The notes beneath the pieces were generated by a model. It was given only the letters and a program-made list of their open reading frames with translations, was not told the DNA's origin and ran no database searches. The translations under genes and the position numbers were made by a program. From the NCBI GenBank assembly GCA_937775265.1, contig CALKBV010000006.1, positions 310,001-374,000 on the forward strand: DNA of 64,000 nt, in the 5' to 3' direction. The stretch comes from an uncultured Pseudomonadales bacterium (lineage in GTDB: Bacteria; Pseudomonadota; Gammaproteobacteria; Pseudomonadales; Azotimanducaceae). Shown in pieces: positions 9,313 through 18,420 of this stretch. Position 1 is the stretch's first letter; every line of letters begins with the position of its first letter.

Positions 9313-10253
9313 TGTCGGTCGCCGTCATTATCGTTAATTACAACAGCGGGGCACTGCTCGACCGATGCCTGCAATCCCTGCTAGCCCAAACCTTTTGTGC
9401 CGACGAATTGGTCGTCGTGGACAACGCATCGACTAATGCAGAATCACAAAACATTCTTGACGCGATTACAACCGCGACCGTTATCAGAAGTGAAACAAAC
9501 CTTGGGTATGGTGGAGCAATAAACCTGGCTGTCAGGAAGATCGACACCCCCGATTACATTGTCTGTCTGAACCCGGACGCATTCCCTGAACCCGATTGGC
9601 TGGAGGGCTTGGTAAATGCCGCAGACAGCCACCCTGCCTATGGCTCCTTTGCCTCCCTAATGCTGAGGGAAGATGACACCTCTGTCGTAGACGGCGCAGG
9701 AGACGAACTTCATTTCACGGGTATTCCCTGGCGGCGCTTCCATCAACGGAAGCTGCAGGACAATCTTCAAACACAACCGGTATTCAGCGCATGTGCGGGT
9801 GCGGCCCTTTATCGAACAGTTTTGTTCAATCAGCTTGGCGGCTTCGACGACGTGTACTTTATGTATGTTGAAGACATCGATCTTGGCTTTCGACTTCAAC
9901 TAGCAGGTTATCCCTGTCTTTTCGTGAGAGACGCCATCGTCCATCACATCGGCTCTGCCGTCACCGGTGAAGGCAGTGATTTCTCTGTTTATTTTGGGCA
10001 CCGGAATCTCGTTTACTGTTACTTCAAGAACATGCCGCTTTTACTATTACTCACCATGCTACCCTTCCATATACTGGCGAATCTGGTCACCCTGATAGTG
10101 CTTGCTGTAAAAGGCCGTGGTGGCGCGATTGGAAAAGCCAAGTTGGATGCCCTTAAAAAACTACCATCGGCTATCCGGGCAAGAAATAACGTATCCAGAA
10201 AGGTTTCAAGTCGCCACATCTGGAGGCTGTTAAATAAATCCATGATTCGATAA
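9312..10253 (+). CDS. family 2 glycosyltransferase
   Basis: A 313-residue inverting glycosyltransferase of the GT2 (rhamnosyltransferase-like) type. The GT-A start is VAVIIVNYNSGALLDRCL with VVDNAST; PDAFPEPDW contains the DxD-equivalent region and the catalytic-base loop is VEDIDLGFRL. A hydrophobic C-terminal segment (LLLLLTMLPFHILANLVTLIVL) should anchor it to the inner membrane. The ATG overlaps the nucleoside hydrolase stop by one base (TGATG), so translation is probably coupled, although the functions look unrelated. It likely adds a sugar to a cell-surface glycan together with the convergent polysaccharide genes. Confidence 0.85.
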   Translation: MSVAVIIVNYNSGALLDRCLQSLLAQTFCADELVVVDNASTNAESQNILDAITTATVIRSETNLGYGGAINLAVRKIDTPDYIVCLNPDAFPEPDWLEGLVNAADSHPAYGSFASLMLREDDTSVVDGAGDELHFTGIPWRRFHQRKLQDNLQTQPVFSACAGAALYRTVLFNQLGGFDDVYFMYVEDIDLGFRLQLAGYPCLFVRDAIVHHIGSAVTGEGSDFSVYFGHRNLVYCYFKNMPLLLLLTMLPFHILANLVTLIVLAVKGRGGAIGKAKLDALKKLPSAIRARNNVSRKVSSRHIWRLLNKSMIR

Positions 10254-10256
10254 CGA

Positions 10257-10279
10257 TTCACTCCTAGTCTAGGAGTGAA
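10257..10279. repeat. 23-bp palindrome between convergent genes
   Basis: TTCACTCCTAG-T-CTAGGAGTGAA is a perfect 11-base inverted repeat around one base. It lies between the convergent GT2 and ABC-ATPase genes and includes the ATPase stop codon (10269-10271). It could fold as a bidirectional transcript end, but no T-run follows on either strand. Confidence 0.5.
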
Positions 10280-10970
10280 CCATCCGCTGTGAACGGTTGT
10301 ATTCGTTCAGCACTGCATCTACCTCACCACTTGCCACGAGAGTGCCATTTTCTATCCACACCAGACGATTACATAGCTCCCTGACCAGCACTTCGCTGTG
10401 CGACACGAGAACGACGGTCTTGTCCGACTTCATTTTCTGTTTCATCTCTTCCGTGGACTTCTGACGAAATTCCCGATCGCCAACTCCCAACGCCTCATCG
10501 ACCAGGATAACATCCGGGTCTGAAGTGAGTGCGACACCAAAGCTCAACCGTGCCCTCATTCCCGCCGAGTAGGTTCTAATCGGGTCATCGATCGCGCTTC
10601 CCAGTTCAGAGAATTCAGTCACCTGATCAAGTTTCTCTATCGCCTCTACTCGGCTTAAGCCGAGCAGCATGCCACTGACAATTGCATTATCTCTTCCCGA
10701 CAGATGAGGTAGAAAACCAAGATTAAGCGACAACAGCGACGCCGTATTAATGTTTCTCGTCACCTTGCCTTCGTCAGGTAGCAGAAGGTCGGCCAGAACC
10801 CTGAGCAGGGTGCTTTTACCAGAACCATTTCGCCCAATAACACCCAGCGTCTCGCCAGTATTAACCTCGAAACTGATGTTCCTGATTGCCCAGAATTTTT
10901 CCCGGTTCAACAGCGAGACCCGTCGTCGGTAAAACACACCAACCTGATCAAGGGATAATGCAACTGACAT
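10269..10970 (-). CDS. polysaccharide-export ABC transporter ATPase (Wzt/TagH-like)
   Basis: A 233-residue ABC ATPase. Walker A is IGRNGSGKST, the signature is YSAGMRARLSFGVAL, and Walker B is VILVDEALGVGD followed by a H-loop (LVSHSE). The family couples ATP hydrolysis to export of O-antigen or capsule. It lacks the C-terminal carbohydrate-binding extension of some Wzt proteins. Its start overlaps the stop of the giant glycosyltransferase gene (TAATG). No Wzm-type permease is present in the window, which is unusual because the two are normally adjacent. Confidence 0.85.
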   Translation of the reverse strand: MSVALSLDQVGVFYRRRVSLLNREKFWAIRNISFEVNTGETLGVIGRNGSGKSTLLRVLADLLLPDEGKVTRNINTASLLSLNLGFLPHLSGRDNAIVSGMLLGLSRVEAIEKLDQVTEFSELGSAIDDPIRTYSAGMRARLSFGVALTSDPDVILVDEALGVGDREFRQKSTEEMKQKMKSDKTVVLVSHSEVLVRELCNRLVWIENGTLVASGEVDAVLNEYNRSQRMVHS

Positions 10971-13900
10971 TAGCTGTGCTCCGCTTTCGGCATCCGAAAA
11001 TCTTCCGCAATGACCTTCAACACGGCATCCGTACTGAAATGCTTTGCTATCGTATCCAATCCGGCGATTGAATGTCGTTCCAGCATTTCCAGATCACCAT
11101 ATGACTCAACAATACGGTTCGCGAAGTCCGCAGAAACATCCTCAACCAGCAGGCTTGTCCCAGCGTTGGGTATACCCTCTGCACCAATGGAAGTTGTTGC
11201 GACCGGTATCCCCTTCTGCATTGCGTCCAGCACCTTACCTTTAATACCCGCCCCGAACCGCAGAGGAACGACACTCATTCGAATACGACGATACAACTCA
11301 CCCAGTGCTTCGTCAGAAAGGAATCCTTCCACCTTGATATTGCTCGATTCCAAACGCTTGATTTCGTCTGGCATATTGGAACCCACGATATACAACTGAA
11401 GATCCGGCAGAGATTCCAACACTGCCGGAAATACTTCGTTTACAAACCAGACAAGCCCATCACTGTTAGGTGGGTGGTTAAAACCACCGACAAAAATCAG
11501 CCCCTCACGTGAACTGAATTCAGGTGGCTCATCCTCGAACTGATCGAAAGCATACAAAGGAATCGCTTTAACCGGCAAATTGGGATTCCTTGCAAGAATC
11601 TCGTCCACCTCAATCTGGCTCGGGTAGTAGATCTGATCAAATTTTTCAAACAACGCATATTCTTTTCGCTCCCAGTAAACTATGTCTGCAGCAAGATTTT
11701 TGTCCGGATGGAGTTCAAATTGTCTTTGCAAGCGAAGGTAATGCAGGTCATGCCCAAAATAAATCGTCCGGGGCCGCGGCTTAAGAGTATTTACGACATC
11801 CACATATCGCCCAGCGATATGTGGCCGCATCATGTACACGACATCTACATAGCCTGCATGACCACGCAACCACTTCTCCCAGTTTCTCCCATAGTAAGTG
11901 CCGTGTAACACTTCTATGCCCATGTCCTGCAGCACGGATGTGTAAGGCTCGTGCTTGAAAAAATTATCCCCAAGAAACTTCACATTGAAGCCGGATTGAA
12001 CCAATAGTTGCAGATATTGATAGGTAGATCGTGAGCCGGCGTCTTTATCAAAATGTGGCACATAGTGATCAATAACGAGAACCGTGGTTTTACCAAAACT
12101 TCGTTCTCTCGCCTGCATGAGTTGCTGTGCATTATCAAAGTGTTGTTCATCGAGAACCTCGGCCCATTTCTTCCTGAACTTACCCTGATTGATCAACTGG
12201 TTCTGTTTGATACCCGAATTCTCATCAGTCCCGTGAGATTTTCCCTCGAAGTGGGTGATGACTGAAGCTGGCTGGAAGTAGACCTTTTTCCCATTTGCGC
12301 GAACAGAAAATGCAAAATCCGTATCTTCGTAATAAGCAGGTGCAAGGTTCTCGTCAAATTTCCCCAACGCCAGGAAAAGCTGCCGTGGGAACATGATTGC
12401 CGCACCGGACACGTAATCAACTTCCTTGAAATAGTTGAACTCCGGGGCATCAGGATCTCCATTTCTACCGTAATTCCAACCCGACGCATCCTTCCAGACG
12501 ATACCACCTGCCTCCTGCAAAGTACCATCCGGGTAAACAAGCTTTGACCCCACCAGCCCGGCATCAGGATGTACGCTAAACGTCTCGACCAGCTTATCGA
12601 GCCAACCGCTGTGAACCGTGGTGTCATTGTTCAACAGGAAAATAAACTCACCACGGCAGGAATCAACCGCCCGGTTGCACGACCTGAGGAACCCGAGGTT
12701 TTCCTGATGAGATACCACTGTAATACCATCGATCCGGGCGAGAACATCTGATGTGGCATCGGTCGAACAATCATCGGCCACAACAATTTCAATGGCCACA
12801 CCCGGCGGATGCTGCTTGATCGAAGCCAGGCATTTAAGCGTGTAATCAATCTGGTTGTAGACGGGAATGAGCACCGAAACGAGCGGGTTCTCATAACGGG
12901 GGAATGACAGGTTGATTTCGCTCAGTTCCTGGTCAGAATGCCCATGAATACCCACATCAGGTACTAGCACCTCTTTTTCCATTTCAACCTGATAGTTCCC
13001 CACGACCTGTTCTGCCAGGACCCGCTGTTCGGTCAATAGCAGAAAGAAGTTTTTTATTCGTCTGGGCGACATCATCCTCAGCGCAACGACAGGCTTTGCG
13101 ACACAGGTACGGAGGAACTTCACGACAGCCAAGCCCCCTCTATTTCCCTTCAGCCTCGGTAGAAGCCAGGCGGTTAGAGGTTTTCTGACCGGATAAGTCA
13201 CTATTCGTCCAAGCCTGAACGACACGGAGTCAAGAACATCCTGATGAATCCTGATGAAATCCCCAAGATGTTGCTGATAACCGACAATCTGTTGCTTGAG
13301 GTCTTCCTCTCGCTTGAGGTCTTCCTGCAACTTCCTCTCACGCTCGCGTTCTTTCTCGCGCTCTTTCTCGCGTTCTTTCTCGCGTTCTTTCTCGTGTTCT
13401 TTCTCGCGTTCTTTACCACGCGCGACGTCTGCAATCAGTTTGCTGACATCCGCGACCAGCAGGTCTATATGATCCTCGCGTTCCTGCAGCCTGCCAACAA
13501 CATCTTTAAGCTCGGCTTCAAGTTTCGTTCGGGCTCCCTGCAGAAACTTGTTTTCCTGAGCATGTTCTTGAATATTTGCGTGCAACACCGCTTTAGTATT
13601 GAAGTCTGCCCTGAGCTGAAATTCGTAGAGACTCAGGGCAAGAGAATTTCGAAGGTCCGGGTACTGTGTCCAGTGGGAGTCAAACTGTTCCATGCTTCCG
13701 CCAGCCATTCTGGACATCATCGCTGACAGGTCGACCAACTCCGGGAAGGCAAGCTTATGGTCCACCAGATCTTCCTCTGTGAATCCATGATGACTGAGGT
13801 CAGGATCAACAAACTCCTTAATGAAGGAACCAGCCGTTTCGTTATCAAGCACTTCCCCAAACCTGCCTGCAATCCTGGACAGTTCGCCCAGCGGATTCTC

Positions 13901-14440
13901 AAGAAACCGACGATAGCCGACGATAAAACCCCTATCGCCCAGGAAGGTCATCAAGGCTCTGTTGTAAACATACGTCAGCAAAAGACCGTGCTCTGTCTCC
14001 ATACCATTTCTGGCATGAAGTGACGCAGCTACATCAAGCGGCTGTCGATAAACAGCCAGGTAGTGGACAGAGATGTCAGCTTCGACAAAACACGCGGACC
14101 AGAAGTCGAGTAAAAGCGACATCCGGGGATCCTTAATGATGAACTTATCGGTGTTCGAAAACTTGGATTCAAGCAGCGTTAGTGCTTCCTGCTGTAACTC
14201 TCTCGAATATGCCTTCGAGCCACTGTCTAGCAAGGAGTCCCAACTCGTCTGATTACTGGCAAGAAGCTTGTCATTAAACTGCACGATGTCGAGATCTTCC
14301 CAAAACCCCTTTGGGTTATCGACGCCCGATGGCATCAGGTTGTCACCCAGCGTATAACCCAGCAACTCGATGCTCTTGGTGATAAGGCTGGTACCTGAAC
14401 GGTGCATGCCTAATATGACGACTAACTGCCTCGGCATCAT
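10970..14440 (-). CDS. sulfotransferase / coiled-coil / GT2 / GT4 fusion protein
   Basis: An 1156-residue multidomain protein. The N-terminus (about 1-250) is a PAPS-type sulfotransferase domain with P-loop ILGMHRSGTS. A charged coiled coil spans about 295-400 with a tandem Lys-Glu-Arg-Glu tract at about 343-365. A GT2 domain (about 515-760) begins VSVLIPVYNQ and has LLNNDTTVHSGW and YEDTDFAFSVR. A GT4-like domain (about 785-1145) has FVGGFNHPPNSDGL and GAGIKGKVLDAM. It may sulfate and glycosylate one surface glycan. It is translationally coupled to the ABC ATPase and starts at ATG-ATG 14440/14437. The domain calls are firm; the combined role is inference. Confidence 0.85.
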   Translation of the reverse strand: MMPRQLVVILGMHRSGTSLITKSIELLGYTLGDNLMPSGVDNPKGFWEDLDIVQFNDKLLASNQTSWDSLLDSGSKAYSRELQQEALTLLESKFSNTDKFIIKDPRMSLLLDFWSACFVEADISVHYLAVYRQPLDVAASLHARNGMETEHGLLLTYVYNRALMTFLGDRGFIVGYRRFLENPLGELSRIAGRFGEVLDNETAGSFIKEFVDPDLSHHGFTEEDLVDHKLAFPELVDLSAMMSRMAGGSMEQFDSHWTQYPDLRNSLALSLYEFQLRADFNTKAVLHANIQEHAQENKFLQGARTKLEAELKDVVGRLQEREDHIDLLVADVSKLIADVARGKEREKEHEKEREKEREKEREKERERERKLQEDLKREEDLKQQIVGYQQHLGDFIRIHQDVLDSVSFRLGRIVTYPVRKPLTAWLLPRLKGNRGGLAVVKFLRTCVAKPVVALRMMSPRRIKNFFLLLTEQRVLAEQVVGNYQVEMEKEVLVPDVGIHGHSDQELSEINLSFPRYENPLVSVLIPVYNQIDYTLKCLASIKQHPPGVAIEIVVADDCSTDATSDVLARIDGITVVSHQENLGFLRSCNRAVDSCRGEFIFLLNNDTTVHSGWLDKLVETFSVHPDAGLVGSKLVYPDGTLQEAGGIVWKDASGWNYGRNGDPDAPEFNYFKEVDYVSGAAIMFPRQLFLALGKFDENLAPAYYEDTDFAFSVRANGKKVYFQPASVITHFEGKSHGTDENSGIKQNQLINQGKFRKKWAEVLDEQHFDNAQQLMQARERSFGKTTVLVIDHYVPHFDKDAGSRSTYQYLQLLVQSGFNVKFLGDNFFKHEPYTSVLQDMGIEVLHGTYYGRNWEKWLRGHAGYVDVVYMMRPHIAGRYVDVVNTLKPRPRTIYFGHDLHYLRLQRQFELHPDKNLAADIVYWERKEYALFEKFDQIYYPSQIEVDEILARNPNLPVKAIPLYAFDQFEDEPPEFSSREGLIFVGGFNHPPNSDGLVWFVNEVFPAVLESLPDLQLYIVGSNMPDEIKRLESSNIKVEGFLSDEALGELYRRIRMSVVPLRFGAGIKGKVLDAMQKGIPVATTSIGAEGIPNAGTSLLVEDVSADFANRIVESYGDLEMLERHSIAGLDTIAKHFSTDAVLKVIAEDFRMPKAEHS
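13347..13414 (-). repeat. 12-bp in-frame tandem repeat (KERE codons)
   Basis: Five complete and one partial copies of a 12-base unit (CGTTCTTTCTCG on the plus strand) lie head to tail with two single-base variants. Read on the minus strand, each unit encodes Lys-Glu-Arg-Glu within the coiled coil of the fusion protein. Because the unit is four codons, gain or loss of copies would change coiled-coil length without a frameshift. Confidence 0.9.
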
Positions 14441-14538
14441 TGAATCAATTAGGGTTCGCGAGAGGAAAGCGCCAGCATTTTAACACGCTAGCGACCTTCC
14501 TTATTGGGTAAATTCACCGACTTTTATTATTGATTTCG

Positions 14539-15783
14539 TTAATTTCCGCTTGGAATCTTGTTGAATGGTATGCCCTTATCGGCTCGCATGTCTTCAGGTA
14601 ACCCAAGCACTCTCTCAGAAATGATATTGCGAAGAATTTGATCGGTACCTCCCTCAATCCGAACAGCAGGCGAACGCATCAACATCGCCTGCAGGCGAGC
14701 GGATCCAGCTGCAATCTCTGGATCGACAATCGCGCCGGACAATCCCTGAAGGTCGAGCGAAAACTTGGCAATATCCTGCATCATGCCACCGGCAACGAGT
14801 TTGCCGATGCTATTTTCAGGTCCTGGCGTTTCTCCCTTGGATAGTGCGGAGATCGCACGTGCTGCGGTATTTTTAAGACCGGCGCTCTTTGCGTACCAGT
14901 CAGCAAGCTTCGAGCGCACCGCGGGATCATTAATCGCGGTGCCAGATGCAATACGGAGCTGGTCAACCAACTCCTTGATCTCTGGAAACCCCGTAGTAAT
15001 GCTGCCCCCAATCGCCAGACGTTCGTTCATCAGCGTGGTCAGTGATACTTTCCACCCTTCCCCGACCTCTCCGAGTCGCTGGGCATCAGGAATGCGGACG
15101 TTGTCGAAGTAAACCTCATTAAAACCGCTGTCGCCATTGGCCTGTTTTATCGGTCGGATGTCTATCCCGACAGACTTCATGTCCAGAAAAAACATCGTCA
15201 ATCCCCGATGTTTCGGCACCTCTGGATCCGTTCGTGTAATCAGGATACCAAAATCACTATGCTGCGCACCGGACGTCCAGATCTTTTGGCCATTGATGAC
15301 CCAATCATCGCCATCTTTTTCGGCCCGGGTACGAAGTCCAGCCAAATCTGAACCGCCGTGTGGCTCAGAGAAAAGCTGGCACCAGACCTCTTCACCACTC
15401 GCCAGCTTCGGAAGATAGCGCTGTTTCTGGTCTTCACTGGCAAACGTCATCATCGTCGGCGCGCACATCCCCTGACCAATAATAAACATACGGCTAAGCT
15501 GGCCATAAACCCCCTCTTCCTGGTTCCAGATGACACTCTCGATTGGGGTGGCGCCTCGACCTCCGTAATCTTTTGGCCACTGAAGGCAAGCCCAACCCGC
15601 CTCTGCTTTCGTCTTCTGCCATTGCTTCGCCTCAGCCATGGGATCAAAGCCATCTATCTGAATAGACCCAAACCCGCTGGATGAAAGGGGTTCAAATAAA
15701 TAGTCGGGTGCGTTGTTATCGATCCATGTCCTGATTTCGACCCGGAATGCTGCTTCTTCTTTTGTATCACTAAATTCCATCAT
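14539..15783 (-). CDS. acyl-CoA dehydrogenase, large partner (pair 1)
   Basis: A 414-residue FAD flavoprotein that introduces a 2,3-double bond into an acyl-CoA. Motifs: WCQLFSEPHGGSDLAGLRTRA, WVINGQKIWTSGA, and C-terminal IEGGTDQILRNIISERVLG. In the segment equivalent to medium-chain dehydrogenase Glu376 the Glu is shifted by one (E-G-G-T rather than Y-E-G-T). It pairs with the smaller dehydrogenase immediately upstream, an arrangement like the alpha2beta2 dehydrogenases of steroid side-chain degradation. AGGAGATAG precedes tandem ATGs; the second, at 15780, is equally likely. Confidence 0.85.
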   Translation of the reverse strand: MMEFSDTKEEAAFRVEIRTWIDNNAPDYLFEPLSSSGFGSIQIDGFDPMAEAKQWQKTKAEAGWACLQWPKDYGGRGATPIESVIWNQEEGVYGQLSRMFIIGQGMCAPTMMTFASEDQKQRYLPKLASGEEVWCQLFSEPHGGSDLAGLRTRAEKDGDDWVINGQKIWTSGAQHSDFGILITRTDPEVPKHRGLTMFFLDMKSVGIDIRPIKQANGDSGFNEVYFDNVRIPDAQRLGEVGEGWKVSLTTLMNERLAIGGSITTGFPEIKELVDQLRIASGTAINDPAVRSKLADWYAKSAGLKNTAARAISALSKGETPGPENSIGKLVAGGMMQDIAKFSLDLQGLSGAIVDPEIAAGSARLQAMLMRSPAVRIEGGTDQILRNIISERVLGLPEDMRADKGIPFNKIPSGN

Positions 15784-15829
15784 CTATCTCCTAATTTTTT
15801 GTTGCTCCCGTCATGATCAGACAGGACAC

Positions 15830-16930
15830 TCAGGCCGCATCTGGCAGCGCTGAAACCAATTTGTCTTCCCAGGCAGAAAGTCCCCCGAGCACCAAGGTCA
15901 GATAATTCGATCTTCGGTAATAAAGATGGCAGTCATACTCCCAGGTGAACCCCATACCTCCATGAACCTGAATATTGTCACGTGAACAAAGCTGGAATGC
16001 CTGGGTAGCTGAAACACGCGCCGTCGCGGCCGCGAGCGCCAAATCATCTGAGTCGTTCTGGAGCGCCCACGCTGCGTAGTAACAGTTCGATTCCGCCAGC
16101 TTCAGGGCAACATACATATCGGCCATCATATGTTTCAGTGCCTGAAAAGAGCCTATGGGTCGCCCAAACGCAAATCGTTCTTTGGCATATCCGACCGCCA
16201 TGTCCAGGGCACGTTCCGCGCCCCCAAGCTGCTCAAACGCAAACATCACCGCCGCCCGGTTATAAACGGTAGACAGAACTGACCAGCCATCATGGGGCTG
16301 GCCCAATAATTTTGCTGGCGAATCCTTAAACGTGATCGTGGCAGAACCCATGGTTGGGTCTACCGTGTCAATCGACCTTCGCTCCACATCCGATAGAGGG
16401 GCAAGCACAAGAGACAAACCATCATTGGTCCGGGCCAGCACCACCACCACGTCGGCCATCAAACCATGAGGAACAACCAACTTGGTCCCATTCAATTTTC
16501 CGTTCACAAAGGTCGTCGTGATGTCCTCTGGGACCGGTTCCTGAACAGTTTCAGTTACCGCTAGCGTGCCAATAACCTGTCCGCTGGCTAGTTTGGGCAG
16601 CCATTCCTCTTTCTGGGCTTCTGAACCAGCACCTTGAATCGCCTCAGCCGCGAGGTATATTGAAGAGGAAAACGGGACCGGTGCCAGATGTGCACCCAAT
16701 TCCCTCGCCGCAAGGCAAAGGCTCAGGTATCCGGCTTCAACCCCCCCATAGGCAGAAGGAATCGCGGTGCCCTGCACACCCATCTCGGACAGGCCACGCC
16801 ACACGCTTTCTGAATAAGTGGCCTCTCCTTCAAGTACCGAGCGAAACTCCCCAAAACCGCAGTTGTCGCGAAGAAACCGGTTTATCTGGTCCTGAACCAT
16901 CTTGTCATCATCGGAAAAATCGAAATTCAA
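15830..16930 (-). CDS. acyl-CoA dehydrogenase, small partner (pair 1)
   Basis: A 366-residue acyl-CoA dehydrogenase-like protein, more divergent than the large partner: substrate-loop residues are simplified, and FAFEQLGGAERAL, RFAFGRPIGSFQALKH and VHGGMGFTWEYD are the recognisable conserved blocks. FGRPIG and the GGMG loop contact FAD in the family. The Glu in FAFEQLGG is a candidate catalytic base by analogy with the position used in isovaleryl-CoA dehydrogenase, but this needs a structure model. It is the first gene of a two-gene operon, divergent from the P450 operon at 17078. Confidence 0.82.
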   Translation of the reverse strand: MNFDFSDDDKMVQDQINRFLRDNCGFGEFRSVLEGEATYSESVWRGLSEMGVQGTAIPSAYGGVEAGYLSLCLAARELGAHLAPVPFSSSIYLAAEAIQGAGSEAQKEEWLPKLASGQVIGTLAVTETVQEPVPEDITTTFVNGKLNGTKLVVPHGLMADVVVVLARTNDGLSLVLAPLSDVERRSIDTVDPTMGSATITFKDSPAKLLGQPHDGWSVLSTVYNRAAVMFAFEQLGGAERALDMAVGYAKERFAFGRPIGSFQALKHMMADMYVALKLAESNCYYAAWALQNDSDDLALAAATARVSATQAFQLCSRDNIQVHGGMGFTWEYDCHLYYRRSNYLTLVLGGLSAWEDKLVSALPDAA

Positions 16931-17077
16931 GGGTCATATCCTGACTAAAAAGAAAGAAGGCAAGCTACCTGTTAGAGATTCTACAGTCAAACAGCACCAG
17001 GCAATGCTGCTGGAACTATGGATACTTAAACGGAGATTCCCTAGTATTGGGTTCCTGATTGTAATCCAGCGCATCGA

Positions 17078-18406
17078 ATGTCAGAGAACAACACGCCGAA
17101 TACGGAAGAGACACGGCCGGTAACCAACGCAGAAGCCCGTGCAAAATGGTCGATCGATGTAAATGTCGATCCATACGCCCTCTCATTGGATCAACTGGAC
17201 CCGGCACATCCCTCACTATTTGAACATGACAAATTCTGGCCATACTTTGAGCGCCTGCGGGCTGAAGACCCCGTGCACTATTGCGCCGACAGCATGTCCG
17301 GGCCTTACTGGTCCGTCACCAAGTATCGGGACATCATGCATGTGGACACCCATCACGATGTATTTTCTTCAGACATTAACAACGGCGGAATTCGAATGGG
17401 CGGCCGGCCTGTTGAAAATCCAGACGAAAACTCGATGTTTCACCTGCCCATGTTCATCATGCAGGATCCGCCAAAACACGATGAGCAGCGAGCGGTTGTC
17501 GCGCCTTCGTTCACACCCACCCGGCTGCAGGAACTAAAGGAACTGATTCGGGAACGGGCCGCCAACATCCTGGACAATCTACCAAGAAACGAAGAATTCA
17601 ACTGGGTACGGAAAGTATCTGTCGAACTCACCGGCCAGATGCTGGCCACCATTTTCGGAGTTCCCCAGGAAGACAGGCATAAATTAATTCACTGGTCAGA
17701 TACCGTTGAGAACCTTGGCAACCCTGACGTATTTGAAACCCCTGAAGAAGGCTTCCAGGAATTGTGGAAGTGCTTTGAGTATTTTGATGCCGTGTGGAAA
17801 GACCGCCAGAACAGTTCGGAACCCGGAACAGATTTGATCTCGACGCTGGTTCATGGCGAATCGACCAAAAACATGCTACCCAACGAGTTCTTGGGCAACA
17901 TGCTCTTATTAATCGTCGGCGGGAATGACACAACCCGGAACTCGATTTCCGGTGGAGTTCTTGCATTGAACCAACACCAGGACGAATATTCGAAACTAAA
18001 ATCAAACCCTGGACTCATACCAAAGATGGTCCCTGAGATCATTCGCTGGCAGAGCCCGGTGGCACATATGTGTCGCACCGCGACGCAACCCGTGGAACTA
18101 GGTGGCAAACAGATTGCTGCGGGCGACAAGGTCGTCATGTGGTACATTTCCGGCAATAGAGATGAATCCGTTATCGAGAGACCAAATCAGTTCATCATTG
18201 ACCGTATGAACCCCAGGCAACACCTGTCATTCGGGTTTGGCATACACCGCTGCGTCGGGAATCGACTCGGAGAGATGCAGCTAAACGTACTATGGGAAGA
18301 AATTCTGAAACGTTTCGACAATATCGAGGTCGTGGGTGAACCCCGATACCTTCGATCCAACTTTATACACGGTATCACTGATCTGCCGGTACGAATTCCA
18401 GCTTAA
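17078..18406 (+). CDS. CYP153-like cytochrome P450
   Basis: A 442-residue soluble P450. Diagnostic regions are the N-terminal PYFERLRAEDPVHY and YWSVTKYRDI, MQDPPKHDEQR, the I-helix GGNDTTRNSISGG, ExxR in EIIRWQ, and the haem loop FGFGIHRCVG (Cys thiolate). The pattern resembles CYP153 alkane/fatty-acid terminal hydroxylases; the substrate is not provable here. It probably starts an operon with the pair-2 acyl-CoA dehydrogenases, 14 bases before the next gene. No ferredoxin or ferredoxin reductase is adjacent, so electrons must come from elsewhere. The Shine-Dalgarno is weak. Confidence 0.87.
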   Translation: MSENNTPNTEETRPVTNAEARAKWSIDVNVDPYALSLDQLDPAHPSLFEHDKFWPYFERLRAEDPVHYCADSMSGPYWSVTKYRDIMHVDTHHDVFSSDINNGGIRMGGRPVENPDENSMFHLPMFIMQDPPKHDEQRAVVAPSFTPTRLQELKELIRERAANILDNLPRNEEFNWVRKVSVELTGQMLATIFGVPQEDRHKLIHWSDTVENLGNPDVFETPEEGFQELWKCFEYFDAVWKDRQNSSEPGTDLISTLVHGESTKNMLPNEFLGNMLLLIVGGNDTTRNSISGGVLALNQHQDEYSKLKSNPGLIPKMVPEIIRWQSPVAHMCRTATQPVELGGKQIAAGDKVVMWYISGNRDESVIERPNQFIIDRMNPRQHLSFGFGIHRCVGNRLGEMQLNVLWEEILKRFDNIEVVGEPRYLRSNFIHGITDLPVRIPA

Positions 18407-18420
18407 TAAAGGAGAAAACC

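Noticed and set aside
13244..13726. 160-codon plus-strand frame opposite the fusion gene
   Set aside because: It is the reverse reading of the KERE repeat and coiled-coil region; the hydrophobic Phe-Leu-Ala tract is an artefact.
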